Source: Anaeramoeba flamelloides
Taxonomy: Eukaryota; Metamonada; Anaeramoebidae
Length of the DNA: 64,000 nt
NCBI GenBank assembly: GCA_027625915.1
Contig: JANTQA010000021.1
Location: 1-64,000 of the forward strand
Reading direction: 5' to 3'
Part shown: piece after piece, positions 23,638 through 35,825 of the stretch
Position numbering within the stretch: position 1 is the first letter of the stretch
Layout of the letters: each line of letters starts with the position of its first letter
Position numbers and translations under genes: made by a program
The notes under the pieces: generated by a model
The model's input: the letters and a program-made list of their open reading frames with translations, nothing else
The model's database searches: none
Told to the model about the DNA's origin: nothing

Positions 23638-24884
23638 AAGATCATGTGGAAAAAAAAAGAGATCTTCGAAAAGACAAATAATCACTAAGAAATTTGAGAA
23701 TGTAATGTCTTTGAAAATGGATTAAATTATTCATAAAAAATATTGTTGTTCAACTTTTTTTCAGTGAAAGTTCAGTAATAAAAAATCCGTAATGCTCATT
23801 TCAAAAATTGTGACTCTTTTTTTTAGTTTTTGGTTTTATTTTTTTTTTTAATTTTTAATATATCGGGCTTTTATAGATTCAGAAGGGTTTAAAAAGAATT
23901 ACAAATTATATTTAGTTATTAATTGCTCTTGAATACTAAAGGATAATTTTTTTTTTTCAATTTATTATTTCAGGTGAGTCACAATTTTTGAAAAGGAGTA
24001 TAGTATTCTTATCTTTTTTTGTTTAATTTTTAAAAGATAATAAAAAACAATAAAATAAAAAACAATTGGTTCAAGTTAAAATAACCCACTATACCTTTAT
24101 AAACCCACTTATGGAAATATAACGTTGGTTTTGTTTTTTTCTGGTATATCTAGACAGTAAATATTCAAAGAAAGGGGCAAAAAATAATAAATAAACAGGA
24201 TATTAGTTTCTCAAAAGATCATTCTTAAAAAAAAATTCTAAAACGGTAAAGATTAAATGTCAAATTTGTTTTCAAAACAGAATATAAATAATCGATAAAA
24301 ATAAGTAAATATTTCAAATAAATTTCCATTCCTAATTGATTCAAATTCCATTCTTATTGTAAAAATTCTTTCAAAATATCAAGGAATTTATTTTAAAATT
24401 GTTTTGTTCTCAAGTATTAGATTGGCTACTAGATATGTTTTTTCTTTTAGAACCAGAAGAAAAAAAGAATTGTTGTTATTTTGAAATATTGGTTTAATTC
24501 TTGATCACTGGTGAATTTACGAACACTTTACTTATTGCTCCCTTAAATTAATTTTTTCGAAACAAAAGACAAGAAAACCTATCACACCCTGAAAACGTAA
24601 ACTCGGAACAACACTTGATCATCCCAAAACTTGTATCAAAATGAAAAAAAAATCAAACATTTCTTTATTGGATTGATAATCTTCTAAATCAAAAAATATT
24701 AACTTTACACTAAAAACAACTTTAAAATATTTGAACTTGGGACATTTACAAACTACAACAAAAAATTTAATTTTCTTTTTTCTCTCGATATGATTACGAA
24801 TATTTCATTTTTTTATTTTCCATTTTTTAATTAAAACTTTTGAATTTCTACGATCTGCAATAGATTTCTTGAGCACTATTTCAA
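23638..24884. other. Upstream region of PWP2
   Basis: This holds a degraded reverse R4 copy (about 24080-24440) and A+T-rich DNA. No promoter motif can be called with confidence. Confidence 0.35.
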
Positions 24885-27800
24885 ATGTTTAGTTACCAAT
24901 TCTCAAATCTGATCGGTATGGTTTATAAACAAGGTAATTTAATCTTTACCCGTGATGGGCGAACATTACTTAGCCCTGTTGGCAATCGAATTTCCATGTT
25001 TAATCTCGAAAAATCAACAACAAGAACCTTACCAATTCAAACAAGACATGACATTAAAAGTATTTCTTTGTCACCTGATCAAAATTTTTTAGTTGCCACT
25101 GATAAAATCGGTGAAAAGCTCTTTATCAATTTCAATACTTTTGCTGTCTTAAAGAAATTCAATTTTGGCCGAATGTCCTCTATATTAAAATTTAATAACA
25201 CTGGCAAACTCTTTTGTGTTGCGATTGGTTCTTTAATTGAACTTTGGAGAACGCCATCCTTCAAAGTCCAATTTTCGGATTTTGAAAAGATCGCAAGATT
25301 TACCTACCATAATAATAAAGTAACTTGCTTGGAATGGTCAAAAGACGGAACACACATTTTAACTGGTAGTGAAGATATGTCTGTGAGGTAATTTAGTCAA
25401 AAATTATTTCTTTAAAGTGTAAAATAAAACAAACAAACAAACAAACAACAAAAGGTTCTAAATACTAAAAAAAAATTTGCTTTCTTTTTTTCTTTTTTTT
25501 TTTTTTTTTTTTTTTTATTTTTATTTTATTCTCTCTATTGAAATCACCAAACAAACAATCCTTTCTAAAACACAACAATAATAATAACAAAAATAAATTC
25601 AAAATAAAAAAGAGTCAAATTTATTGGTGGAAAAGGAAAAGGATCAATCCACAATTTATTTGGACACAAAAATATTATTGTTGGTGCATTTTTTTTCACC
25701 TGACGAAAAATGGATATATTCTGTCTCTTATGATGGTACATTAATTTATTGGAAATGGTATGACGGAGAAAGTGTTGAAAATGAAAATGAAAATCAAGAA
25801 CAAACCAAAAAAAAACAAAAAGAGAACCCCAATCTAATTATTAATAAATTTTCTTATGGAAGAGGTGTTTGGAAAAATCATTCCAGATTCTATTTGAAAC
25901 ATAAAAACAGCACAGTCAAATCTGTAGATTTTCAGAAAAAAAAACAATTGCTAGTTGTTGGGTATCTTGATGGTTCCTTTAGTATCTTTCAACTCCCAGG
26001 TTTCACCTTGGTACATACATTAAAAATTTCAGACGTACCAATTGACACAGTTTGCTTTAACCCAATTGGTGATTGGGTCGCCTTGGCAACAAAGAAAAAA
26101 TCACAATTGTTGGTTTGGGAATGGGCTTCAGAAACACATATCTTAAAACAACAAGGGCATTCACAGGAAATGACTTCTGTCGATTATTCTCCAGACGGAA
26201 GGTTTGAAATTCATTTACTTTTTTTTTCTTTTGAAAAATTACTCTTTTTTGAATTCAAAGATTCTTTTTTGCTTTTGAGTTCTCTCGAAAATTTGATTTT
26301 TAATTTTTACTTTGGTTCCATATTTGGAGAACCAGAAACAAAAGTTGTAATTACAGATAAAAAAAAAAAAATACCATTTATTCAGAAAATTTATGAGTTC
26401 CTAATAAAGGAATTAGAAAATTTTTACAGTCGTTTTATAAAAGTGTACCAAAATGTTTTTTAAGATAGCCCAAAAAATCGGTTTAAGCTTGTTGTTTGTT
26501 TTAAAGTTTCTTTTAAAAATTTTTCGTTCATACTTTAGAAAATGTCTTTTCTCGTCTTGACAAATAAATTTTGATTCTCCATAAACGTTCTTTCGTTTCT
26601 AATTTTTTTTTTATTTATAATAACGATGATCAATAATATCTCTCATCTTAAAAAATTTATAATATCATTGATCCAACAATACTTAAAATTGATTTAACTT
26701 GAAAATTTTTTTTTACATGTCAAACCAATTCAAATTCTTCAAGTTTATTTTCCCCAATTTGCTTTTTTCGAAATTTAAAATTACTTTATTATGAGCCAAT
26801 CAATTATAAATATTTAAAATAAATCTTTTTTGTATAAAGTTTGAATATGTCTATTTGAAAAAATAATCATTTCTTGCTTGAAATTAAAACAAAACCTTTT
26901 GTTTTTAAGACCCAGGAAAATTACAATAAATAGATTCCATTTGAATAATTTTGTAAAATCAAAATTTCCTTAAAAAACCTCTCATTTCTTCATATTTACA
27001 AAATACTAAAATTGGATTTTATTTAGTTTTACTGAAAAAAATTATTTATTGTTAAAATTTTTAATCTTGGTTCCAAATTATGTAAAACAAAAAAATAATT
27101 ATAAATAAAAAAAAATAAGATTTTGTGAAAAGTCAAAAATGATATATTAAGGATGGTAAATTTCTATCTTGAGTTATATTTTTAATACAAATATCAATTA
27201 GGATAATATTTTATCCAATATTCATAATTGAATCTTTCTTTTCCATTAATAAACTTATAATGTACAAATAATATTCAATCATTAATACTAAAAAATCTTT
27301 TTAGGACGATTGGAAATAACATAATTATGAAAAAAAAAAATAAAATAAAATAAAAATAAACTAGAAGACTATTAATCATTATAACTATTTTTAATCCAAA
27401 ATTAATATTTTTTAAAAATATAAACGAAACAAATAAATAATCTCATAAGATTAAATTAAGTGATTTTAGAAAATTTGAATTTTCGTTTAATTAATTAATA
27501 ATAAGAACACAAGGTTAAATTTGAAATATAAAAATATTCTAAGAAATTAAATCTAATTTATTTAATAGAGCCTTTACAATATTTAAAAAGTCTTGCAAAG
27601 AAAATTCACTGTATTATTTTCTAATTACACAAATAAAACAACACATTTTTTTTTAAAAATTGTTAAACAAAAACAAACATTAGAATAAGAATTAATAGTT
27701 TTTTCACAATTAATAAATGAAAATTTATTTTTAAAATTCCTAAAATCTTTTGATAATTATTAGTTGAACAAAGTAAAAACTCTTCGCAAAATCAATTAAA

Positions 27801-29855
27801 AATGAAAAGTGCACCTAATATAGTTTTTTTTCACTTTTTGAACTTGATTACAAAGTTTAAACTTTTTTTTTTTTTATTAAAATTTATCAGTATAGAAAAA
27901 GTTAATAGTAATATTAATTCTTACCAAAAAACTTAATATCACAAATAGAATTCAAGAAAATTAACAAAGAATCCTAGAATTATCTTTTTTTTTATGAAAA
28001 ATAAAAAAAAAAAAAAGAAACATTAACTTTCATTTTTAATCATAAGTATAAACTATAAGCAATAATTACAATGATAATATTCAATAATATTTGTATTTAT
28101 TTTTCATCAAATCTTTTTAATCTTTTAAAACTAATAAAAGTAAACTTTAATTAATTTTAATTATTTATTCTGTTATTCAAAAAAAAAAAAAAAAAAAAAA
28201 CATAAAATAGAATGTTAGTTTCTGGAGGAAACGATAATAAAGTAAAAGTTTGGAACACTGAAAATGGATTTTGTTTTATTACTTTCAAAGAACATAAGGC
28301 CCCTGTCACTGATGTAAAATTTTCTCCATCTGGTAATGCAGTTTTTTCATCATCACTTGATGGAACAATAAGAGCATTTGATTTGATTAGATATAGGAAT
28401 TTCCGAATTTTCACAACACCAAAGCCCGCACAATTTTCATGTATCGCGATCGATCCCTCTGGTGAATTGATCTGTGCAGGGACTGTTGATGATTATCAAA
28501 TTCCTGTCTGGTCTATCCAAACGGGAAAATTGCTTGATGTTCTTTGGGGTCACGAAGGTGCAATTTCAAGTTTATCATTTGCACCCTTTTCATATCCCTT
28601 GTTGATTTCTGGGTCATGGGATAAAACAGCAAGAATATGGGATATTTTCAAAAACAAGGATGTTGGCGAAACATTAGAGCAAGGGACAGGATTAGTTTTA
28701 TGTGCCAAATTCCGTCCAGATGGCAAGGAATTTGCCGTTAGTACATCTAAAGGACAAATATATATCTGGGACGCTGGCTTTGGACAAATTAAAAATATTA
28801 TTGAAGGGAAGAAGGATCTATTAGGAGGGAGGAAATTGGGAGATTTGCGAGCCTGGAGAAATAGAGAATCAAATCTTTATTTTGAATCAATTGAATATTC
28901 AGCCGACGGGAAATATTTAATTTGTTCTGGGAATTGTAATTTTATTTGTATTTACCATGTCGAAAAAACATTATTGGTCAAAAAATTTAAAATATCATCA
29001 AACGTCGATATTGATGGCGTCATTCATTTGATTACAAATAGACGAAATATTAAAGAAGGTGTCGATTTAAATCAAATTGCCCTTGATAATGTAGATAAGG
29101 ATGGCATTGTTGGTATTGGTAGAAAAAGAACAGGACATTGGAAAAAGGATCAATTACCAGGCGTAAACTCTGGGTTTTTACAAACCGAAAAGAGATTGCA
29201 TATTTTTGCCAAGTCAATCAAATTTAGCCCCGATGGAAGATCCTTTTCGTGCGCTTCAACAGAAGGCCTTCTCATGTATTCCTTAGATAAAGAACTTGTC
29301 TTTGATCCAATGAATCTTGGCTTAGAAATTACATCTGAAAATGCCTTACGGGAACTTATTAATAAAGAATATTTAAAATCTTTAATCATGGCAATAATAA
29401 TTGGCGAAAAAAAATTATTAACCAAAATCTTTTTTAAAATACCTTTTTCCGATATACCAATAACAGCGAGAAATTTCCCCAGAAAGTATTTAGAAAGACT
29501 CATTTCCTTTATTGCTGAAACCTTAGATGACAATGTGAATCTGGAATATTTGTTATTATGGATCGATTCACTGTTCACAGCACATTCGATATATTTAAAA
29601 AAGATCAGTGTCAAATTCCTTTACCTTTTCAGAGCAATCCAAAAGCAACTTAATCAGTATTATTCAGATTTGTCGTCATTATGTGATAAAAATTCATACA
29701 GAATGGATTACATTTTAGTTTTAGGTAATCAAATGCAAGAAACAGAAAGAATTAAAAAAAAAAGAATAATGTTTCAAGAAGAAGATATTCAAAGTGACGA
29801 GGAATTAGAATTAAAAGATAATAATTTATTATCTTCATCAAAATCAAAAAGATAA
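24885..29855 (+). CDS. PWP2: PWP2/UTP1, WD40 component of the small-subunit processome
   Basis: The exons are 24885-25387, 25613-26201 and 28211-29855. The product is about 911 residues, against 919 in human. The start matches the family (FSYQFSNLIGMVYKQGNLIF, SPVGNRISMFNL). Repeated WD40 blades follow, with signatures such as LLVWEWASETHILKQQGH, GNDNKVKVWNT and HEGAISSLSF...SWDKTARIWD. The C-terminus is a Utp12 domain (about the last 180 residues, including LEYLLLWIDSLFTAHSIYLK). PWP2 is a core of the UTP-B complex that binds the U3 snoRNP and the 5' pre-rRNA spacer in the nucleolus. Splicing SVR over the first intron and SPDGR to MLVSGG over the second restores the family alignment. Exon 2 as given carries a frame break in the eight-T run at 25689-25696. 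With seven T it reads GAFFSPDEKW. Introns are 225 bp and 2,009 bp. Confidence 0.93.
25388..25612 (+). other. PWP2 intron 1
   Basis: The donor is GTAATT and the acceptor AAAAAAG. The intron contains an (ACAA)n microsatellite (about 25427-25448) and a long T-run (about 25493-25516). Confidence 0.75.
26202..28210 (+). other. PWP2 intron 2 (2,009 bp)
   Basis: The donor is GTTTGA after SPDG-AG, and the acceptor is AAAATAG before ATGTTAGTTTCTGG. The phase is conserved (AG plus A gives Arg). The interior is A+T-rich and I recognise no gene or shared repeat within it. The open frame that runs past the donor to 26463 is chance read-through. Confidence 0.8.
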
Positions 29856-31004
29856 AAAAAAATAATAAGCAAAAAATTATTGAAAAAAAGAAAATTGATG
29901 ATAATTCAGATAATGAATTATTATTTTATCAAGAAAAATAATTAAATAGTAATATTTATAATATATATGTATGTATGTATGTATATATTTATTTAATTAG
30001 ATTAGAAATAAACAAAATATTTATTAGATTTTTCTTTTTCTTTTTTTTACTAGAATTTAATAAAAAAAATTTAATTTATTTTATTATTAAAGTTTATTTG
30101 ATTTTAATACTTTTTTAAGAATAAAAATATTAATAATTTATTTAGTTTTTTGATAAAAAAAAACTAGGTATATTCATTTTAAATGCCAAAGTATAATTTA
30201 CTGCTTAAAACAAAATCAATATCGTCTATTTAAAATATTTGTTTTTTAAGATTAATATTTTTGTTTTTTATTTTTGTTATCTAATATTTTTATCAAGAGC
30301 GTTGTGCACTCAAATGTTACTAATCGTATCGAACCATTTTTTCATATCAGTTGTAACAACGAAAAATTCAAAAAGTGAATTATTAATAAAAATTTAAGAA
30401 TTAGTTGTTATTTAATACTTTAAAACATCTATAAACTTTTTTTTTTTAATAATTATTTCAGATAAGTTACAATTTTTGAAATATATACTAAATTCTAAAA
30501 ATTTCGAAACAGTTAAAACAGTTGAAACAAAAACCATAATCCACTTTTCTTTCAATTTAGAAATAATTTTGATTTTACTAACAATGTCATTTTTTGTATT
30601 TTTTGTTTTGTATTTATTTCATTTTTTGCAGTTACTTTTCTATTTCGTTTGACCGTGGAATTTTTTTTCCAATGGTTGATAGAAGTTAATGTTGAATTTA
30701 GTTCAAGAGAAAAAAACATATACTTATGGTTGATGGTATCTAATCATTTGATGGTTCTCTAATTGTGGTGAAATTTCAACACATTTACCACTATATTTTT
30801 TTTTTATTTTACACTTGTTTCATCATTTTTGACTCATCAATTTTTTTTTTTTTCTTTTTTTCTTTTCTTTGGGTGGAAACTATTAAATATGAAAACATTA
30901 ATATATAGGAACTTGTATCTGATTTAATAATAATAATTTATAAAATATAATATACTTGTGATAGAAATTTGCTAATTTTTGATTATTCTCATTGGGAAAA
31001 AAGT
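29856..31004. other. Downstream of PWP2
   Basis: This holds the PWP2 3' flank with a (TATG)n/(TA)n microsatellite at about 29959-29988. Just after the PWP2 stop, a shifted frame stays open for about 28 codons (29850-29941). There is no other gene. Confidence 0.4.
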
Positions 31005-31400
31005 TCAAATAGGGAATAAAATTTTAAAATGGATTTTAATAAAGAACGTTAATAGATCCTGAAAAGGAAAAGGAAAATCAATTAATAGAAGAAATCAATT
31101 AACTTCAAATAATAATCCATTATCTTATTTTCTCTCAGACCAACAAAAAAATTTTAAATCTACTTGATTATTTAAATATGATCACTTGTTTTGGAGATCT
31201 CTAAAAAATAGTCAATTTTTTGAAAAATTTTTCATAATTGATCAATCAAAGAAAAGCCCATACCAAAAGATAGTACTAAAACAACTGTTATTGGTTGAAC
31301 CTTCAATCTACCTTTGATTATTTATTTATTCTTTTATTAATTGATTTTACATTTATTTACAGGTTCTATTCAGGCTCTCAATTAAAAATCTTGTTTCAAT
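31005..31400 (-). mobile_element. Foldback element R3, copy 3 (reverse)
   Basis: The reverse complement of 31081-31290 aligns closely with 13490-13720, including ACTATCTTTTGGTATGGGCT and TTATTATTTGAAGTTAATTG. The ends are only partly preserved. Confidence 0.65.
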
Positions 31401-31829
31401 TTTTTTCCCCGTTTATTTTTTTTCCCAAATTAGAATATCTATTTTTTTTTTGGAAATGATAAAAGTATAATTCTATTGAATTTGGTTTTATGTTGTTGAT
31501 TGTTTGTTACTTATCAAAATTTTTAATTATTAAGGCTCAGAGTATAATAAAAAACCTTTTTAAAAAAAAAAAAGAAATAAAAGGTTTACAAATAAAACTA
31601 TCTAATCTTATAAAAATTGGAAAAAATCTGAATTTAAATCATGACACAAAAACACTTGAATGTATCAGGAAAGAAATAATCATTTTTTTCTCTTGTTGTT
31701 AATTGAACCTAAAAAAGAGATTTGTTTTTGATAATTAATCAAAACAAAAGAGAAAAAAAAAAAAAAGGAAAAAATTTACATATGAAAAATAAAACAAAGA
31801 TACCATATAAATTTCTCCCAAGGTATAGT

Positions 31830-32025
31830 ACCCTCTTTTCTATCACCAAATATCGCAGATTGTTTCAAAGTTTGTGGGTAAGTTGGGGATATTTTCTATC
31901 AAGGATTGTGTCATTTCGCTTAATGTATCAAGATTCTTTGACTTTTTTGGGATTAACCCGTGATAAATTTGCTTCGAGATATTTTTCACCTTTTTTGTTC
32001 TTCTCATAAAGATCAAGATCAATTT
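31830..32025 (-). pseudogene. Possible glutathione S-transferase remnant
   Basis: On the minus strand one frame reads DLDLYEKNKKGEKYLEANLS then RVNPKKV. Another reads LDTLSEMTQSLIENIPNLP. Together they recall the LY.KN.KGE.YL..N...KVP and LTQSLAIIEYL..P segments of GST N-terminal domains. Stops interrupt both, and no C-terminal domain is found. Similarity was judged by eye only. Confidence 0.22.
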
Positions 32026-33339
32026 TTACCGATAGTTATTTCTTCCTAAACCGATAATCTTCAAACCCAAGATAGTTTATGTAATAATAAAATAGTACCA
32101 AGATCATTAATGTACTACAAATATAAAAATAAATTCTGAAAATTAAAGTTACCCAAAACTACTTTTTAGATTTCTGTTATACATCTTTTATAAATTATTT
32201 TTTCAAAGTTATAATAATTTTTAATAATTAAGATAAGATAACTATTAAATCCATTAATATTTAAATACCTTCTTTTTTCTAAATTACAAACTTTTGAAAA
32301 AAAAACCCTTTTTTTAGAGTATTTTTTATTGAAAAGGTTACAATGAATTGTGTGAACTTTAGATCGTATATTAAGTATGAAAATATAATAAATGTTTTAA
32401 AAAATTTGCAGAAAATAAAACAGGGAATATATATATAAACTCAGACATGGAAAAAAAATAAAATGATAAAAAATATTCCAAAAACAGAAAAAAAATCACT
32501 TTTTCAATTTAATTTAGCAATATCTTTTGAAAGAAATATTTTGTGCTATCTTTAAATTGAAAAATATGATTCTTTTCCGAATATTAAAAAAATATATTCA
32601 AATAATCTCTCCACTAAGTCAAATAAAAAATTCAATAATTTCTACTATATAAAAAGAAAAAAACATTACTAAAAATTTCGATTTTTGCAATTCTTATTCA
32701 TATCTTAGAAAACTCTAAACCTTTTTCAAAATTGTTAGGTATATAATGTTGTTTAGGCAAGAATACGTCAAAAATACAAAAGTTAGAGATTTTTTTTTGA
32801 AATTGGTTTCCTTATCTTGTAGTGACAAATTTTTAAAAAGGGTGTAAACTGATGGCATCCAGCTTTAGTTAAATACCACCGATATAAATTTTAATTCCTT
32901 ACAGTGAAATAAAATTATTTAAACAGAGAATTGATTTATTGAATCTACTTTTGCAAATATTAAAAATGAAAAATGAAATTTAGTTGTTTTTATGGTTGTA
33001 TTATTATTTTGGTTTAAGATCTAAGTCATTTATGTGGATTGGTTCCATACCCAAAGAATAAATCGAAACCTAAAAAGGATAATATGAAATTGTCCTTCTT
33101 TTGATTGACAAAATTTAAATAACAAAAAAAAAAAATTATTATTATCTTATTGATAAAAAATTCAATATAAAAAAAGGTTTATAGGAATCTTTTTCCAAAA
33201 GTACAATTTAAAATAACAATTACTTTTTTCTTTATTTTAAAATTTTCAAAGGACATATTTCTCCAATTTAAATCAAATTGTTTTCTAAAAGTACAATACC
33301 AATTTAATACAATTTAACCGAATTTGTGGATATTTTATA
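32026..33339. other. A+T-rich interval without gene
   Basis: I see no open frame, RNA or repeat that I can support here. Confidence 0.4.
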
Positions 33340-33700
33340 ATCCTCTGCATTTTTCAAAGTATAGGTTATGTAACGTTTTTGAGAGAAAAATAATTCATTT
33401 GAGAATAGAAAAAAAATTAAAAAAAATCTTCAAGATCTTAAAAAGCGCCAAAGATTGACACTTAAAAATATCACATAGTTGTTTAAAAAATTATATATTC
33501 TAACCCCTACTAATTGTAAATTGGGTGTCTTGCTTACCCACTTTTATCTAAAACAGTCCTCTTTTTGGATTGTTGATTTTTAGAGATTAATCATACTCCA
33601 TGTGTTGGATATTTTTTGATTGTGGTTGGACACTAATAAAATTAGATAATTTTTTTAATACATTTTGGAAAATTATTTTTAACCTTATTAGCTCGACCAT
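33340..33700 (-). mobile_element. Degraded second copy of the TTAA element
   Basis: The reverse complement of 3940-4240 aligns here through ATAGGTTATGTAACGTTTTT, ATTCATTTGAGAATAG, AAAAGCGCCAAAGATTGACA and GGATTGTTGATTTTTAGAGA. The terminal repeats and TTAA are not recognisable. A further fragment at about 54930-54980 (GGAGATCTAAGAAAGTCCGA) may be a third relic. Confidence 0.65.
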
Positions 33701-35307
33701 TAAAGTACAAGGATTTAAGTTACTCAAAAAAATATTTCACAATCATGTGATTTTCAAACTATTCTAGAATAAAACACCTCTTTGAAGGGGTATTATTTAC
33801 TTGAGTTTATATCTCGAAAACAAAGAAAATTATCCCTTTCTCCCTTTTTTTATCAGAAATATGTAAAGTTTAATTTTTTTTTTTTTGGTAAGTTTACTTT
33901 TTTTGAGTTATCTCTTTTTAAGTTTTAGAGTTGAATTGGAGTTAAGAATTTTCACATCAATATGGCCTATTCTAAAAACATTGTCTTCTATTGAAAAATA
34001 TTTTGAAGAACAACAATCAAAACATTTTCATTTTCCAAAAAAAAAAAAAAATCAAAGATAATTTCTACTATCTAATAACTGTGCTTATTTGAGTAAAAAA
34101 TGTGTTCCCAATTAAAAGATGTGTTTCTTTTTTCTCGGTGCCTTACAGACTAATTGATCAAAGAATCCAAAAATAAACAAGAAGTTAAGATGTTATTTTT
34201 CGCTTGAAAAATTATTAAAAAAAATCAAAAATGATGTTAAATTTTTTAGATCGAAATTTCATATCAAAATCATTGGCAATTAAAAATCAAATTTTAAAAA
34301 TAAATATTTTTATAAATCGAAATCATCTATTATAATAAAAAAAATACGATTTTAATATTGAGTTCTATATACTAGCAATATTTTTTTTCCTCTAAAAATA
34401 AAATAAAAAAAAGTAAAAAATAAAAATAAAAAAAAAATGGGGATTTTATGATGAAATTTAGTTAACATTACTTAATATATTTCGTATTTTTTTACTTAAA
34501 GTTTCACTATTGGAAAAGAAATCCTAAAAATTCACAGATCAAATTGGAAGATTTTTCTTAAAAAATATAAACAATAAATTTAAGAAAAAAATGAGATAAC
34601 AGTTCTATTATCAAAAAAAACAACAAATTTCTACCAAATGAAATATTACGAAAATTTTATATCGAATTCAATTCATAATTTAAAAATTGCTGATAGTAAT
34701 TCATAGGATACCTTCAAAACTGATTCGTTATTGGGTATATAAAAGAATATATAATTAATTATTGTGTAGGAAAAAGACTAAATAAAAGTAAGATTGTTAT
34801 TTGAAGTCTTTCTTTTATTCCTCACCAGGGATTTTTTGGCCACTGTTTGACCACTCAATAACTTTCAAGAACTTTTAGGGAGAACAAGAATAAACATATT
34901 TACACTGAAAGGAAATTAACATTTCTATTTTAAAATTTTTTCATGCAAAATAAAGTATAAACATTGCTTAAATCAATATAACATTTTATATTCTGTCAAA
35001 ACAGATCATTACTATCTTCTAATAATATAAAACAAAAGAACAAGTTCATGAATTACTTCTTTTTGACTGATCAATTAATTAGACTTCCGATAGTAAATTA
35101 TGATTTTATTTCAATCTTTTGATGAGAAATTTTAACTTTAAAAATTCAACAAGTGAAAAATTAAAACTTGCTGAGTCAAACACAAATATAGTTTATTACA
35201 TCTTCAAATGGCTAAGTCAGGAAATTAAATCAAAATTATTTAACAACATAAACTCCTTAATTCATTTTTTTATTTTTTATAAACCCTTAAATTTAAACAA
35301 GATAACC
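33701..35307. other. Upstream of the Rab gene
   Basis: This contains a degraded reverse R4 copy (about 34495-34760, with TCACAGATCAAATTGGAAGA and TTGGGTATATAA as anchors). The rest is A+T-rich without a gene. Confidence 0.4.
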
Positions 35308-35783
35308 ATGTCTCAAGAAGGACAAAAAAAAAAAGAACAAGTGGTGAAAGTAATTGTTGTTGGGGTTTGTTTTTCACATCATTTTGATTTATTTTCTTTC
35401 TAGATTTTTTGTAATCGTTTTGAAACAAATCAACAGAAAAATCAACTAAATCTTTTTTAATTAATTTTTTTCCTTCTTAAAAACAATCCAACACATTTTT
35501 AATACTCTTCACAAATAACTTTCGTTTACTGTACAATAAAAAGGATCTTGGTATGCGCTTCACAAAACAAAAGACAAATTATACTAAATATAAAATTTTG
35601 ACTTTGATCATTTCCCATTAACACTCTTTTTTTATCTCTTAAAAAATTAATTCTTGTTATAGGAACTGGTAAAACTTCAATTATACAACGTTACGTTAAT
35701 GACAAGTTTTCAAGGAAATACAAAACAACGGTATTCGATTTTTTTTTTTATTTATTTTTTTTTAATTGAGTCTTCCTTTCTCT

Positions 35784-35825
<42 letters not shown>

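Noticed and set aside
26202-26463. Extension of the PWP2 second exon past the donor
   Set aside because: The sequence after SPDGR loses family similarity at once. The alignment resumes at 28211, so this is intron.
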